A stretch of 64,000 bases of DNA from an uncultured Desulfobacterales bacterium (lineage in GTDB: Bacteria; Desulfobacterota; Desulfobacteria; Desulfobacterales; JAHEIW01): assembly GCA_947259495.1 (NCBI GenBank), contig CAMYLV010000002.1, positions 147,922 through 211,921 on the forward strand. Direction: 5' to 3'. Below, piece by piece: positions 36,830-45,445 of this stretch. Within the stretch, counting starts at the first letter, position 1. Every line of letters begins with the position of its first letter. The position numbers and the translations under genes are program-made. The notes under the pieces were generated by a model. The model was not told the DNA's origin, ran no database searches, and saw only the letters and a program-made list of their open reading frames with translations.

Positions 36830-38188
36830 TCAGTGCAGATCAGCAAATTTTTCCAGAAAATGGGTATCGATATCTCCTCTGATGAAATCCTCATCCTGAA
36901 ACACGCGTTGATGAAAGGGAATTGTGCTTTTAATACCCTCTATCTGGAATTCAGAAAGCGCTCTTTGCATTCTTTTAATCGCCATGTCTCTATCCTTAGC
37001 CCACACCACTAATTTACCGATCAGGGAATCATAAAACGGCGATATTACATAGTGGTTATAAATATGCGTATCCACCCTGACTCCCGGCCCATTCGGTAGA
37101 ATCAGTTTTTGGATTTCGCCGGGAGAAGGCATAAAATTATCTGCCGGATCGGCCGCATTAATGCGGCATTCCAGCGACCATCCGTTCAGGCGAATTTCAT
37201 CCTGTCGCAGCGGTAACTTTTCACCTTGTGCCAGAAGAATCTGCTGCTGTACGATATCGAGGCCGGTGACCAGCTCGGTTACCGGATGTTCAACTTGAAT
37301 CCGGGCGTTTACTTCCATAAAATAAAAGTTCTTGTTTTTATCCACCAGGAACTCCATGGTGCCGGCATTGGTGTATCCAATCAAACGGGCCACCTGAATG
37401 GCGGTCTCTCCCAATTTGTTTCGCAGGGCTTCATCGACAAATGGCGAAGGCGACTCTTCAATCAGTTTCTGGTATCGCATCTGGATACTGCATTCTCTCT
37501 CACCGAGGTGAACATAATTGCCGAAATGATCCCCTATAATCTGGATTTCGATATGCCGGGGTTTTTCTATGTATTTTTCGAGATAGAGGTCCGGATTGCC
37601 AAAGGCCGCCCGGGCCTCTCCGGAAGCCACCGCAAGTGCATCTGCCAGTTCATTTTGATCATTGGCGATGCGCATGCCCCTTCCACCCCCACCGCCTGAA
37701 GCCTTAAGGATAACGGGATAGCCGACATCCATGGCAACTTCAAAGGCCTCCTCCGGTGAGGAAATGATGTCATCACTGCCGGGTATTATTGAAATGCCCA
37801 ACGCCATTAAGGTTTTGCGGGCAGCCGATTTGTTGCCGGATGCGGCAATGCACTCAGCCGAAGGGCCGATAAATACCAGGTTGTTATCGACACAGGCTTT
37901 GGCAAAATCAGCGTTTTCAGACAAAAAACCATACCCGGGGTGAACGGCATCGACCTTTGTCCCCGTTGCCGCTTGAATAATGCTGTCCATGTTCAGATAA
38001 CTTTTGCGGCTTAAAGCCGGACCAATATTGACCGCTTCATCGGCATATTTGACCTGCAGGGCGTCTGCATCCGCATCCGAAAAAACAGCGACTGTTTTGA
38101 TTCCCATTTCTTTGCAGGCGCGTATAATCCGGACGGCAATTTCACCTCTGTTGGCGATCAAGATTTTGTTAAATTTACTTTCTGTCAT
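36830..38188 (-). CDS. accC: Biotin carboxylase (AccC family)
   Basis: A 452-residue ATP-grasp enzyme: KILIANRGEIAVRIIRACKE at the N-terminus, GGGGRGMRI for ATP binding and MEVNARIQVEHPVTE for catalysis and biotin binding. It carboxylates biotin on a carrier protein using bicarbonate and ATP. Length and motifs fit AccC. The gene follows the carrier gene by 37 bp and, being divergent from a TRAP-pxp operon, may serve a dedicated carboxylase rather than fatty-acid synthesis. GAGG lies before the ATG. Confidence 0.96.
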   Translation of the reverse strand: MTESKFNKILIANRGEIAVRIIRACKEMGIKTVAVFSDADADALQVKYADEAVNIGPALSRKSYLNMDSIIQAATGTKVDAVHPGYGFLSENADFAKACVDNNLVFIGPSAECIAASGNKSAARKTLMALGISIIPGSDDIISSPEEAFEVAMDVGYPVILKASGGGGGRGMRIANDQNELADALAVASGEARAAFGNPDLYLEKYIEKPRHIEIQIIGDHFGNYVHLGERECSIQMRYQKLIEESPSPFVDEALRNKLGETAIQVARLIGYTNAGTMEFLVDKNKNFYFMEVNARIQVEHPVTELVTGLDIVQQQILLAQGEKLPLRQDEIRLNGWSLECRINAADPADNFMPSPGEIQKLILPNGPGVRVDTHIYNHYVISPFYDSLIGKLVVWAKDRDMAIKRMQRALSEFQIEGIKSTIPFHQRVFQDEDFIRGDIDTHFLEKFADLH

Positions 38189-38225
38189 TCAGAACCTCGT
38201 GGTGATCAATTAAAAAGATATTGGG

Positions 38226-38477
38226 TTACGCGATCTCGATTTCGATAAGTTCCTGGTTTTTCATGACCGGTTCTTCATTCTCGACCAAAATCTTTTTCAC
38301 CGTTCCGGGCTGATCCGCCCTCAGCTCGGTGAATATTTTCATGGATTCGATCATACAGACAACCTCTGCAGCATTGACCTTTTGTCCAACTTCCACCAGG
38401 GGCTTTTCTCCCGGGGCTGAGGCACGGTAAAAGGTACCCATCACCGGTGATGTGACTTTGTATGTTTTGGATCCCAT
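38226..38477 (-). CDS. Biotin carboxyl carrier (biotinyl domain protein, 83 aa)
   Basis: A carrier reduced to the biotinyl domain: VTSPVMGTFYRASAPGEKP and the biotinylation site ESMKI (Lys is the attachment residue; AMKM is the more common form, ESMKI is seen in BCCPs). The 83 residues are about half the length of AccB from fatty-acid synthesis, which has a long N-terminal part. It is transcribed together with biotin carboxylase; AAGGAG precedes the ATG. The divergent operon carries pxpABC. Confidence 0.94.
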   Translation of the reverse strand: MGSKTYKVTSPVMGTFYRASAPGEKPLVEVGQKVNAAEVVCMIESMKIFTELRADQPGTVKKILVENEEPVMKNQELIEIEIA

Positions 38478-38631
38478 TCAGCGATCTCCTTTCAACACTA
38501 AGAAATTATTATTAATTTTGCTGGAATTTTTTCTAATTTGAATTCGACTGCCACTTCAGCAGCAACGGCATTGACACCTAACTGTTCTAAAAGACAGAAG
38601 ATATATATTGCCGTTTTTAAATAAAACACGC

Positions 38632-38658
38632 TTGACACATATTCAGAATATATGTCAA
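38632..38658. promoter_or_regulatory. 27-bp palindromic operator in the BCCP/dctP divergent region
   Basis: TTGACACATATTC - A - GAATATATGTCAA is a near-perfect palindrome (12 of 13 pairs). A TATAAT (38660-38665) follows directly, so a bound protein would cover the dctP promoter and possibly that of the carrier gene. The regulator is not in the window; a GntR-type dimer would fit the spacing but this is a guess. Confidence 0.7.
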
Positions 38659-38715
38659 CTATAATTTCAAATTGTTAAGCATCCCACCACACCACAGTAA
38701 AAGGAGGAAACATTA

Positions 38716-39711
38716 ATGAAAAAACTTATGATTGTGTTGTTCTGTCTCATTTTTAGCCTGGTATCTTTTTCGGGTGCTTTGGCAAAAACCAAATGGGATC
38801 TCCATTTGAACTATCCCGCAGGCAACTTTCATTCCAAAGGTGCCCAGCAATTTGCTGACAAGGTAAAGGAAGCAACCAACGGGGAGCTTAATATCGTTTT
38901 GCATCCCGGTGCCGCCCTCGGGTTCAAAGGACCCGAACTGTTGCGTGCCGTAGCTGAAGGACAGCTCGTTATTGCCGAAGTTCCCACTGGCATGGTGGAG
39001 GGTGATGCCCCAACGCTGGCCCTGACGGCCCAGCCCTTCATTTCCAGCAACGCTTTTGAGCAGCGCCTTCTTTATCAACTGGCCAAACCGACTTATGCCA
39101 AAATTCTTAAAAAATTTAACCAGTTCACCCTGTACTCGTCGGTATGGCCATTTTCCGGCATTTACACCCAGCGGGCTGTCAATGCCGAGGCGGATCTCAA
39201 GGGTCTGAAAATGCGGGTCTATGACGGCACCGGTCTCGCCTTTGGCAAAGCGACCGGTATTGCGGCGCGCAAAATGCCCTTCAGCGAAGTCTATCCCGCG
39301 ATGAAGGCCGGGCTGTTGGATTCCATGTACACATCGTCTGTTTCCGGCGTCGATGCCAAGGCTTGGGAAGTTCTCAAATATTTTACGCCCATCAATATCG
39401 TCGGCCCTGTCAATATGATCAACGTCAACCTGGATGCCTGGAACAAGCTGCCCCTAAACATCCAGCAGACGGTGCTTGAAATTGCCGCTCAAATGGAAGA
39501 CGATATGTGGAACCTGGCCGGCGACATGGACCGCAAAAGCCGGTCTACCCTGGTTGAAAAAGGCATGGCTATCAAACCTGTCAGCAATGAATTCCGCGCT
39601 CAACTGAATGCCATCGGCCAGCAGCTGCGCACCGCATGGGCCAAAAAGGCGGGTGCCGAAGCCCAAAAAATCCTGAATGAGTATGATCGAATCACCGGTC
39701 GTATGAAGTAA
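38716..39711 (+). CDS. dctP: TRAP transporter substrate-binding protein (DctP family)
   Basis: A 331-residue periplasmic binding protein with a signal peptide of about 23 residues (ending ALA). HSKGAQQFADKVKEATNGEL and MKMRVYDGTGLAFGKATG-like segments (GLKMRVYDG; the Arg contacts the substrate carboxylate in DctP proteins) are typical. It captures an organic acid, possibly 5-oxoproline, for the TRAP permease. AAAGGAGG lies upstream of the ATG. A hairpin follows the gene before dctQ. Confidence 0.95.
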   Translation: MKKLMIVLFCLIFSLVSFSGALAKTKWDLHLNYPAGNFHSKGAQQFADKVKEATNGELNIVLHPGAALGFKGPELLRAVAEGQLVIAEVPTGMVEGDAPTLALTAQPFISSNAFEQRLLYQLAKPTYAKILKKFNQFTLYSSVWPFSGIYTQRAVNAEADLKGLKMRVYDGTGLAFGKATGIAARKMPFSEVYPAMKAGLLDSMYTSSVSGVDAKAWEVLKYFTPINIVGPVNMINVNLDAWNKLPLNIQQTVLEIAAQMEDDMWNLAGDMDRKSRSTLVEKGMAIKPVSNEFRAQLNAIGQQLRTAWAKKAGAEAQKILNEYDRITGRMK

Positions 39712-39730
39712 AATACGAAACGCTGCAAAT

Positions 39731-39770
39731 GAGCGGGTTCGCGGTTTCAATTCGCCGGACCCGCTCTTTT
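39731..39770 (+). terminator. Attenuator hairpin between dctP and dctQ
   Basis: GAGCGGGT and ACCCGCTC pair across a 20-base loop with further inner pairs and are followed by TTTT. As a weak terminator it could reduce transcription of the membrane subunits relative to the abundant binding protein. Confidence 0.65.
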
Positions 39771-39796
39771 CCGTTTAACGGATTGATGGTGCCAAG

Positions 39797-40300
39797 ATGA
39801 ACTTCCTTGTGCGGTTGATCGAAAACCTGAACAACTGGGTGGCCAGAATTTCGGCGGTAATGCTGGGGCTGATGACCCTATTGATCCTGGTTGAAATCTT
39901 TCTCTGGAATATATTTTCAAAGACGACCCTCATTGCCGATGAGTACTGCGCTTATGGGCTGGCGGCTATTATTTTTCTTGGTGCCGGCTATTGCCTTAAG
40001 GAGCGGGGACACATCCGGATCACCCTCGTGCTGGGCTTTCTCCCGGAAAAATTATCCAGAAGCATCACCTTTGTGGCGACCGCCATCACCACACTTTTTA
40101 TGGGGTATCTGTGGTGGTATCTTTTAAAAATGGTGCGGGCGGCGATACATTATCATTCGACCTCGGGGACACTGACAAATACCCCTCTGTGGATCCCACA
40201 GGTCGTGATGCTCGTCGGAGCGGCTTGTTTTTTGCTGCAACTGTTTGCAACCACCCTTAAAACCTATGAGGCTATCGGGACCGGGGAGGAAGTCGTCTAA
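39797..40300 (+). CDS. dctQ: TRAP transporter small permease (DctQ family)
   Basis: A 167-residue membrane protein with four hydrophobic helices (about residues 17-37, 50-68, 83-110 and 130-150) and the family pattern NIFSKTTLIADEYCAYGLAA (part). The small subunit supports the large permease DctM in sodium-driven uptake. It overlaps dctM by one base (ATGG...TAATGG junction). Confidence 0.93.
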   Translation: MNFLVRLIENLNNWVARISAVMLGLMTLLILVEIFLWNIFSKTTLIADEYCAYGLAAIIFLGAGYCLKERGHIRITLVLGFLPEKLSRSITFVATAITTLFMGYLWWYLLKMVRAAIHYHSTSGTLTNTPLWIPQVVMLVGAACFLLQLFATTLKTYEAIGTGEEVV

Positions 40301-41607
40301 TGGAAGCAAACCTGATGATGGCTCTGGTTGTGTTCGGGATTTTGTTCCTGACTTTGGCTGCCGGTATCTGGGTCGGATTTTCGCTTTTCATCGTCGGTTT
40401 TATGGGCATGGTTATTTTCAGCCCTTTGCCGGCCGGCAACAACATGGCATCGTCAGTGTGGGCGACCATCGAAAAATGGGAATATGTGGCCCTGCCGCTC
40501 TTTATTCTCATGGGTGAAATCCTGTATCGCTCCGGGATTTCCGAAAAGCTTTTCAAATCCCTGGTTCCCTGGCTTTACCGCCTTCCCGGCGGACTATTGC
40601 TGATGAACATCGTATCCTGTACGCTTTTTGCGGCGGTATCGGGCTCAAGTGCCGCCACAACCGCCACCGTCGGCCGGATCACGCTGGCCGAGTTCGACAA
40701 GCTGGGGTATGATCGGCGTCTGGCCATGGGATCCCTGGCCGGAGCCGGCACCCTGGGATTTCTGATTCCGCCATCTTTGATCATGATCGTTTATGCCATT
40801 CTAGCCGAAGTGTCCATCGGCAAAATGTTCATGGCCGGCATCCTCCCGGGTCTGCTCCTGTCGGGAATTTACTCCTGCTACATTATCTATCGCGGCATCC
40901 GTAATCCTGCAATTGCACCCCGAACCCAGGAAAGCTACAGCTGGAAAGAGCGATTGGTGGGCCTCAAAGACCTGGCGCCGACCTTGATTTTAATTCTGAT
41001 GGTTTTAGGGAGTATTTACGGCGGTGTCGCCACGCCGACAGAGGCGGCGGCTTTGGGGGTTTTAGGCGCTGCCGTGTTTGCGTTTCTCAACCGTCAGATG
41101 AATTTTAAAATTTTATTTGAATGTCTGATAGGCGCGGTTAAAACCAATGCCATGATTATGATGATCGTGGTGGGGGCCGGTTTTCTGTCCCGGGTCATGG
41201 GATTTTTAGGCATCCCGGCGGCCATCACCCGGGCAATCACCGAATTGGGTCTTTCCCCTTACATGCTCATGATTCTGCTGGGGGTCTTTTATGTCATATT
41301 GGGCTGTCTGCTCGATGGGTTTTCCATTGTGGTCATGACGCTGCCGATTGCCCTGCCCATGGTGACGGCCGCCGGTTTTGATCCCATCTGGTTTGGTATA
41401 TATTTGATCCTGATGGTGGAAGTCAGCCAGATTACGCCTCCGGTCGGTTTTAACCTGTTTGTTATTCAGGGCCTGACCGGCGAGCCGATTGTGAAGGTTG
41501 CCAGATACGCTTTGCCCTTTTTCTTTTTGATGCTGCTGACCACTGCCATCCTGACGATTTTTCCTCAAATCGCGCTGTTTCTTCCCAATTTGATGACCAT
41601 CAAATAG
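40300..41607 (+). CDS. dctM: TRAP transporter large permease (DctM family)
   Basis: A 435-residue protein with about 12 hydrophobic segments and the DctM motifs GSSAATTATVGRI, AGAGTLGFLIPPSLIMI and GVATPTEAAALGV. It forms the transport path of the sodium/organic-acid TRAP system. The next gene pxpA starts 45 bp later, so the transporter and the oxoprolinase genes are probably one transcript. Confidence 0.96.
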   Translation: MEANLMMALVVFGILFLTLAAGIWVGFSLFIVGFMGMVIFSPLPAGNNMASSVWATIEKWEYVALPLFILMGEILYRSGISEKLFKSLVPWLYRLPGGLLLMNIVSCTLFAAVSGSSAATTATVGRITLAEFDKLGYDRRLAMGSLAGAGTLGFLIPPSLIMIVYAILAEVSIGKMFMAGILPGLLLSGIYSCYIIYRGIRNPAIAPRTQESYSWKERLVGLKDLAPTLILILMVLGSIYGGVATPTEAAALGVLGAAVFAFLNRQMNFKILFECLIGAVKTNAMIMMIVVGAGFLSRVMGFLGIPAAITRAITELGLSPYMLMILLGVFYVILGCLLDGFSIVVMTLPIALPMVTAAGFDPIWFGIYLILMVEVSQITPPVGFNLFVIQGLTGEPIVKVARYALPFFFLMLLTTAILTIFPQIALFLPNLMTIK

Positions 41608-41652
41608 GCGGCCTTCAGGATTGAACAGCTTCTTTTTGAAAGGAGACATGCG

Positions 41653-42429
41653 GTGAAAAGAATTGACCTCAACTGCGATATGGGTGAAAGCTTCGGTGCC
41701 TACAAACTGGGGATGGATGAGGCGGTTATCCGATATATCACCTCTGCCAACATCGCCTGCGCATGGCATGCCGGAGACCCTGCCGTGATGAACCACACGG
41801 TCGCCATCGCCGTCGAAAACAGTGTAGGTGTGGGCGCACACCCGGGGTATCCCGATTTGATGGGTTTCGGACGCCGCAACATGGATTGCACCATGGAAGA
41901 GCTGTGCAATTATGTGATTTATCAAGTCGGTGCCCTGCAGGCGTTTTGCACCGTCCACGGGACTCAGCTGCAACACGTAAAACCTCACGGTGCGCTGTAT
42001 TTGACAGCTGTCGAAAATGAAAACGTTGCGCGGGTTGTCGCCGAAGCAATTGTCCGTGTGAATCCTGAGCTGCTGTACGTTGCGCTGGCCGGTGCCAAAG
42101 GACAACTCATGACACGCATCGGACAAGAAGTAGGGCTTAAAGTGGTCTACGAAGCATTTCCGGACCGGGCGTACAGCCCCGAGGGAACTTTAGTGTCCCG
42201 TCGTCAACCCGGTGCCGTTATCAAAGATCCCCAGGCGGTTTCAGAAAGAGCGCTGCGGATGGTTAAAGAAGGGGTTGTGATTGCGGTGGACGGCACAACC
42301 ATTCCGCTTGAAGCCCAAACATTGTGTGTGCACGGAGATAATCCTAAAGCGGTGGACCTTGTCAGAAGCATTCGTGAAACGCTTGAAGCAGATGGAGTGA
42401 CTGTAACCCCGATGGGAAAGGAATATTGA
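41653..42429 (+). CDS. pxpA: 5-oxoprolinase subunit PxpA (LamB/YcsF family)
   Basis: A 258-residue protein opening with IDLNCDMGESFGAYKLGMDE, the LamB/YcsF signature, followed by ANIACAWHAGDP and VGAHPGYPDLMGFGRR. PxpA acts with PxpB and PxpC to hydrolyse 5-oxoproline to glutamate with ATP. AAAGGAGA precedes the GTG start. It overlaps pxpB by four bases. The three subunits are all present and in standard order. Confidence 0.95.
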   Translation: MKRIDLNCDMGESFGAYKLGMDEAVIRYITSANIACAWHAGDPAVMNHTVAIAVENSVGVGAHPGYPDLMGFGRRNMDCTMEELCNYVIYQVGALQAFCTVHGTQLQHVKPHGALYLTAVENENVARVVAEAIVRVNPELLYVALAGAKGQLMTRIGQEVGLKVVYEAFPDRAYSPEGTLVSRRQPGAVIKDPQAVSERALRMVKEGVVIAVDGTTIPLEAQTLCVHGDNPKAVDLVRSIRETLEADGVTVTPMGKEY

Positions 42430-43142
42430 CCCGGATGCAAGCCGATCTGTTTGAAAAAGCCCGTTTTCGCACGGCAGGTGATCGCGGACTTCTGGTTGAA
42501 TACGGTGATGTCATTGATCCGGATGTAAACAACAAGGTCAGATCCATGGCCATCGTTATGGAAGACAATCCACCGCAGGGTGTGACCGAGATCATTCCAA
42601 CCTACCGTTCGCTGCTCATTATATACGATCCAGCAATCACCCATCCTGCCGAGCTTCAGAATATGCTTGCAACATTGGAGGCCCGACTCGGCGAAATAAA
42701 GATCCCGCCACCGCGCACCGTCGAAATTCCCGTCTGTTATGGCGGTGATTTCGGGCCGGATATTGACACGGTAGCCGGCCAGAACAATCTGACGGTTGCG
42801 GAAGTCATCAAACTGCATTGCGAACCGCAATACCTGATCTATATGGTGGGGTTCACCCCGGGCTTTCCCTTTCTGGGGGGACTTTCCGAAAAGCTGCACA
42901 CACCCCGGCTGGAGACCCCCCGCACCCTCGTTCCGGAAGGGTCCGTGGGGATTGCCAATAATCAGACCGGCATCTATCCGATTGCCAGTCCGGGCGGCTG
43001 GCAGCTCATCGGCCGCACCCCGGTTAAATTGTTTGCGCCCGCGCGACGCAACCCATTTCTTTACCAGGCGGGAGATCGCATCAAATTCAAAGCCATTTCC
43101 GCTGAAAAGTACGCTCGCTTGGTTAAAGAGGAGGCGCAATAA
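42426..43142 (+). CDS. pxpB: 5-oxoprolinase subunit PxpB (KipI family)
   Basis: A 238-residue protein (TTG start at 42426, or ATG at 42435) with the KipI/allophanate hydrolase subunit 1 pattern: GDRGLLVEYGD, YRSLLIIYDP and the strongly conserved YMVGFTPGFPFLGGL, then PRLETPRTLVPEGSVGIAN (part). TTG has AAAGGA at a good distance and overlaps the pxpA stop, which suggests coupling. It forms a complex with PxpC. Confidence 0.94.
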   Translation: MTRMQADLFEKARFRTAGDRGLLVEYGDVIDPDVNNKVRSMAIVMEDNPPQGVTEIIPTYRSLLIIYDPAITHPAELQNMLATLEARLGEIKIPPPRTVEIPVCYGGDFGPDIDTVAGQNNLTVAEVIKLHCEPQYLIYMVGFTPGFPFLGGLSEKLHTPRLETPRTLVPEGSVGIANNQTGIYPIASPGGWQLIGRTPVKLFAPARRNPFLYQAGDRIKFKAISAEKYARLVKEEAQ

Positions 43143-44089
43143 TGGAGGTATTTTCGGTACTGACACCGGGTGGCTACACAACGATTCAGGATGAAGGGCG
43201 CTTTGGTTATCAGCAAATGGGTATTCCCGTGTCCGGTGCTCTGGACGCATTTGCCTTCCATTGCGCCAACTTGCTGGTGTCCAATACGAAGAACACCGCT
43301 GTTATGGAAATCACGGTGATGGGTCCACGGCTTGAAATTATGGCGGCAGCTGACCTGGCGGTGGCCGGAGCTGGAATCGGAATGACATTGAATGCTCAAC
43401 CCGTAGAAACCTGGACGTCATTTAGCGTAAAACCGGGCGATATACTCGACATTCAACAGGTGCAAAGCGGTTGCCGGGCTTACCTGGCTGTAAACGGCGG
43501 AATCGATGTGCCCGAAGTGATGGGCAGCCGTTCCACCTATGTCGGCGGAAACATCGGTGGTTATCATGGGCGGTTGCTAAAAGCCGGTGATGTCATAAAT
43601 TGCGGTCGGGGCAAACGCCTGAGCGGCAGACGGAAAATGCCTTCAGACATGATCCCCGCATATCCTCCGGAACTCTTAATCCGCGCGATCCCCGGACCAC
43701 AGGATGACTTTTTCCAGGAAGGCCTTGAGGTTATATTTCAATCGGATTTTATGGTCAGCACTAAAGCCGACCGCATGGGCTACCGGCTCCAGGGCCCGGA
43801 AGTCAGGCTTCACAAGGGGATGCCGAAAAGCATTATATCCGAGCCCACCATGCCGGGTGGGGTTCAAATCCCCGCTGATGAACAACCCATCATTCTATTC
43901 GTCGAGCAAACGGTGGGCGGCTATACCAAGATTGTAACCGTTATCTCTGTGGATCTTTCCAAGGTTGCGCAGGCCACCCCCGGCGATACCATCCGTTTTG
44001 AGAGGGTCTCGCTTGAAACGGCCCATAAACTTTATCAAGAGCAGCAAAAAAAAATGCAACGCTTGGAAACAAAGCTATCGGATGCTTAA
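43142..44089 (+). CDS. pxpC: 5-oxoprolinase subunit PxpC (KipA/biotin-dependent carboxyltransferase family)
   Basis: A 315-residue protein: VLTPGGYTTIQDEGRFGYQQMG (part), GVPVSGALDAF-like GIPVSGALDAFAFHCANLL, YLAVNGGIDVPEVMGSRSTY and SEPTMPGGVQIPADEQPIIL (part), all KipA signatures. The family is annotated as biotin-dependent carboxyltransferase because the same fold occurs in urea carboxylase; with PxpB it is a subunit of 5-oxoprolinase. The start overlaps the pxpB stop by one base. Confidence 0.95.
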   Translation: MEVFSVLTPGGYTTIQDEGRFGYQQMGIPVSGALDAFAFHCANLLVSNTKNTAVMEITVMGPRLEIMAAADLAVAGAGIGMTLNAQPVETWTSFSVKPGDILDIQQVQSGCRAYLAVNGGIDVPEVMGSRSTYVGGNIGGYHGRLLKAGDVINCGRGKRLSGRRKMPSDMIPAYPPELLIRAIPGPQDDFFQEGLEVIFQSDFMVSTKADRMGYRLQGPEVRLHKGMPKSIISEPTMPGGVQIPADEQPIILFVEQTVGGYTKIVTVISVDLSKVAQATPGDTIRFERVSLETAHKLYQEQQKKMQRLETKLSDA

Positions 44090-44165
44090 AGACCCACCGG
44101 GGCCCGTGCGGATAGGTGTTTTTTATAGAACGTGGCGTTGATCTATATATTGAATGGAAAAAATT

Positions 44166-44191
44166 CCTGGCGTCTTTGCGCCTTTGCGTGA
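44166..44191. repeat. Short tandem CTTTGCG repeat at the end of the M24 gene
   Basis: GGCGTCTTTGCGCCTTTGCG holds three imperfect units of CTTTGCG(T/C). The same unit recurs in intergenic regions of many bacteria, from memory. It starts a few bases after the stop of the M24 peptidase gene (read on the minus strand). Confidence 0.6.
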
Positions 44192-44196
44192 AAAAT

Positions 44197-45396
44197 TCAA
44201 ACAATCACGATGTCGTCCTGAAACCGCCCGAATTGCGCCAGTCCGTTCTCGGTCACCAGGTGTGTATTTTCAATGCCAACCACGCCTTTTTCCGGAAAGA
44301 TAAGTTTGGGTTCCAGTGCCAGGGTCATGCCCGCCTGAAGCTCAAGCTTTTGCCCGGCTGCCAAAAACGGGTACTCATCCAGCTCGACACCGACCCCATG
44401 TCCGATAAACCGAATACGTTCCTTGCCGACACCCATAAAATGTTCTTCGTATCCCTTCGCGCGCGTCCACTCTAAGGCCAGATCGTAAATCGCGCCGCAC
44501 GCGACACCGGGTTTGGCTTCTTCTTTAATCAGGGCCTGCAATTCGACCATGGCTGCTTGCGCCGCCATCAAATCCTCCGGCAGTTCACCGATGGAAAAAA
44601 TGCGGGCATGGTCTGAATAATAGCCGTTTAAAGCAAAGACATAGTCGACCAGCACCGGTTCGTGCCGCTGAATGGGTCGAAATCCCGGGCCCTGGGCAAC
44701 CGCCGGGCTGGCACCCGTGCCGCCGGTGGGCGAGGACAGAAAGCTGGGCACGGCAGCGGAGGGGCCGGCCATCAAGTGCCCGTAAAACATTTCGCTGCCC
44801 CACAGCCGCATGCGGACAACCCCCTGATGGCCTCGTTTGCGGGCTTCGGCTTCAACCTGACCGGCCAGTTCAAGCTCGGTCATCCCTGCGTGCAAAAGTG
44901 CGGGGACCTGCTCGGCCACCTCATCGGACAGCCTGGCCGCCCGGCGCATCAGGTCGATCTCATAGGGAGATTTTAGCGCCCGTACCAGGCGAATCAGATG
45001 GGAAATGTCGACCAGATGACGGTCTTCAAACGTTCGCTGGTAATTAACGTACAGATTGACGGGTAATACATCGAGTTCCATTCCGATGGTTTGCGGTAAG
45101 GCATAGCCATAGTGATTCAGGATCTCCGGGATGGCACGCGGCGATTCCAAAGCCACGATACGGCTTAAGGACGATTCGGCAATGGCCCGATCAAGGCTTT
45201 TAAAAACCATCAAAACCGGCTCGGCGTTAAGCGGGACGAAAAGGTGCGCTTCCTGGATGGTGCCGCTAAAATAAAACAGGTCCGCCCGCTGAACGAGAAG
45301 CGCCGCTTCGATATGGTTATTCTCCAGCAGTTTTTTGAGATTGGCGATGCGCTGGTCAATTTCCGACTTGGGGGTATTGTTACTCGTATTGTACAC
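44197..45396 (-). CDS. M24-family Xaa-Pro peptidase
   Basis: A 399-residue protein with a creatinase-type N-terminal domain and a C-terminal pita-bread catalytic domain. All five metal ligands of the dipeptidase type are visible: Asp in VLVDYVF, Asp in YYSDHAR, His in GHGVGVELDE, Glu in LALEPKL and Glu in GIENTHLV. That favours a proline peptidase over creatinase, which lacks some of them. It is the last gene of the opp operon, 49 bp after oppF, so it probably processes imported peptides. It starts at GTG with AAGGAA upstream. Confidence 0.92.
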   Translation of the reverse strand: MYNTSNNTPKSEIDQRIANLKKLLENNHIEAALLVQRADLFYFSGTIQEAHLFVPLNAEPVLMVFKSLDRAIAESSLSRIVALESPRAIPEILNHYGYALPQTIGMELDVLPVNLYVNYQRTFEDRHLVDISHLIRLVRALKSPYEIDLMRRAARLSDEVAEQVPALLHAGMTELELAGQVEAEARKRGHQGVVRMRLWGSEMFYGHLMAGPSAAVPSFLSSPTGGTGASPAVAQGPGFRPIQRHEPVLVDYVFALNGYYSDHARIFSIGELPEDLMAAQAAMVELQALIKEEAKPGVACGAIYDLALEWTRAKGYEEHFMGVGKERIRFIGHGVGVELDEYPFLAAGQKLELQAGMTLALEPKLIFPEKGVVGIENTHLVTENGLAQFGRFQDDIVIV

Positions 45397-45445
45397 AGGC
45401 TGTTTCCTTTTTGTATTTAGAGATCCTCAGGGGCACCCAAAAAAA

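Noticed and set aside
41206-43250. Long minus-strand frames over dctM, pxpA and pxpB
   Set aside because: They are opposite to well-recognised genes and have composition typical of antisense reading.
44197-45396. Creatinase (paired with the creatininase-family gene)
   Set aside because: All five metal ligands of the proline-peptidase type are present and the gene is in the peptide-transporter operon, so a peptidase is more likely.
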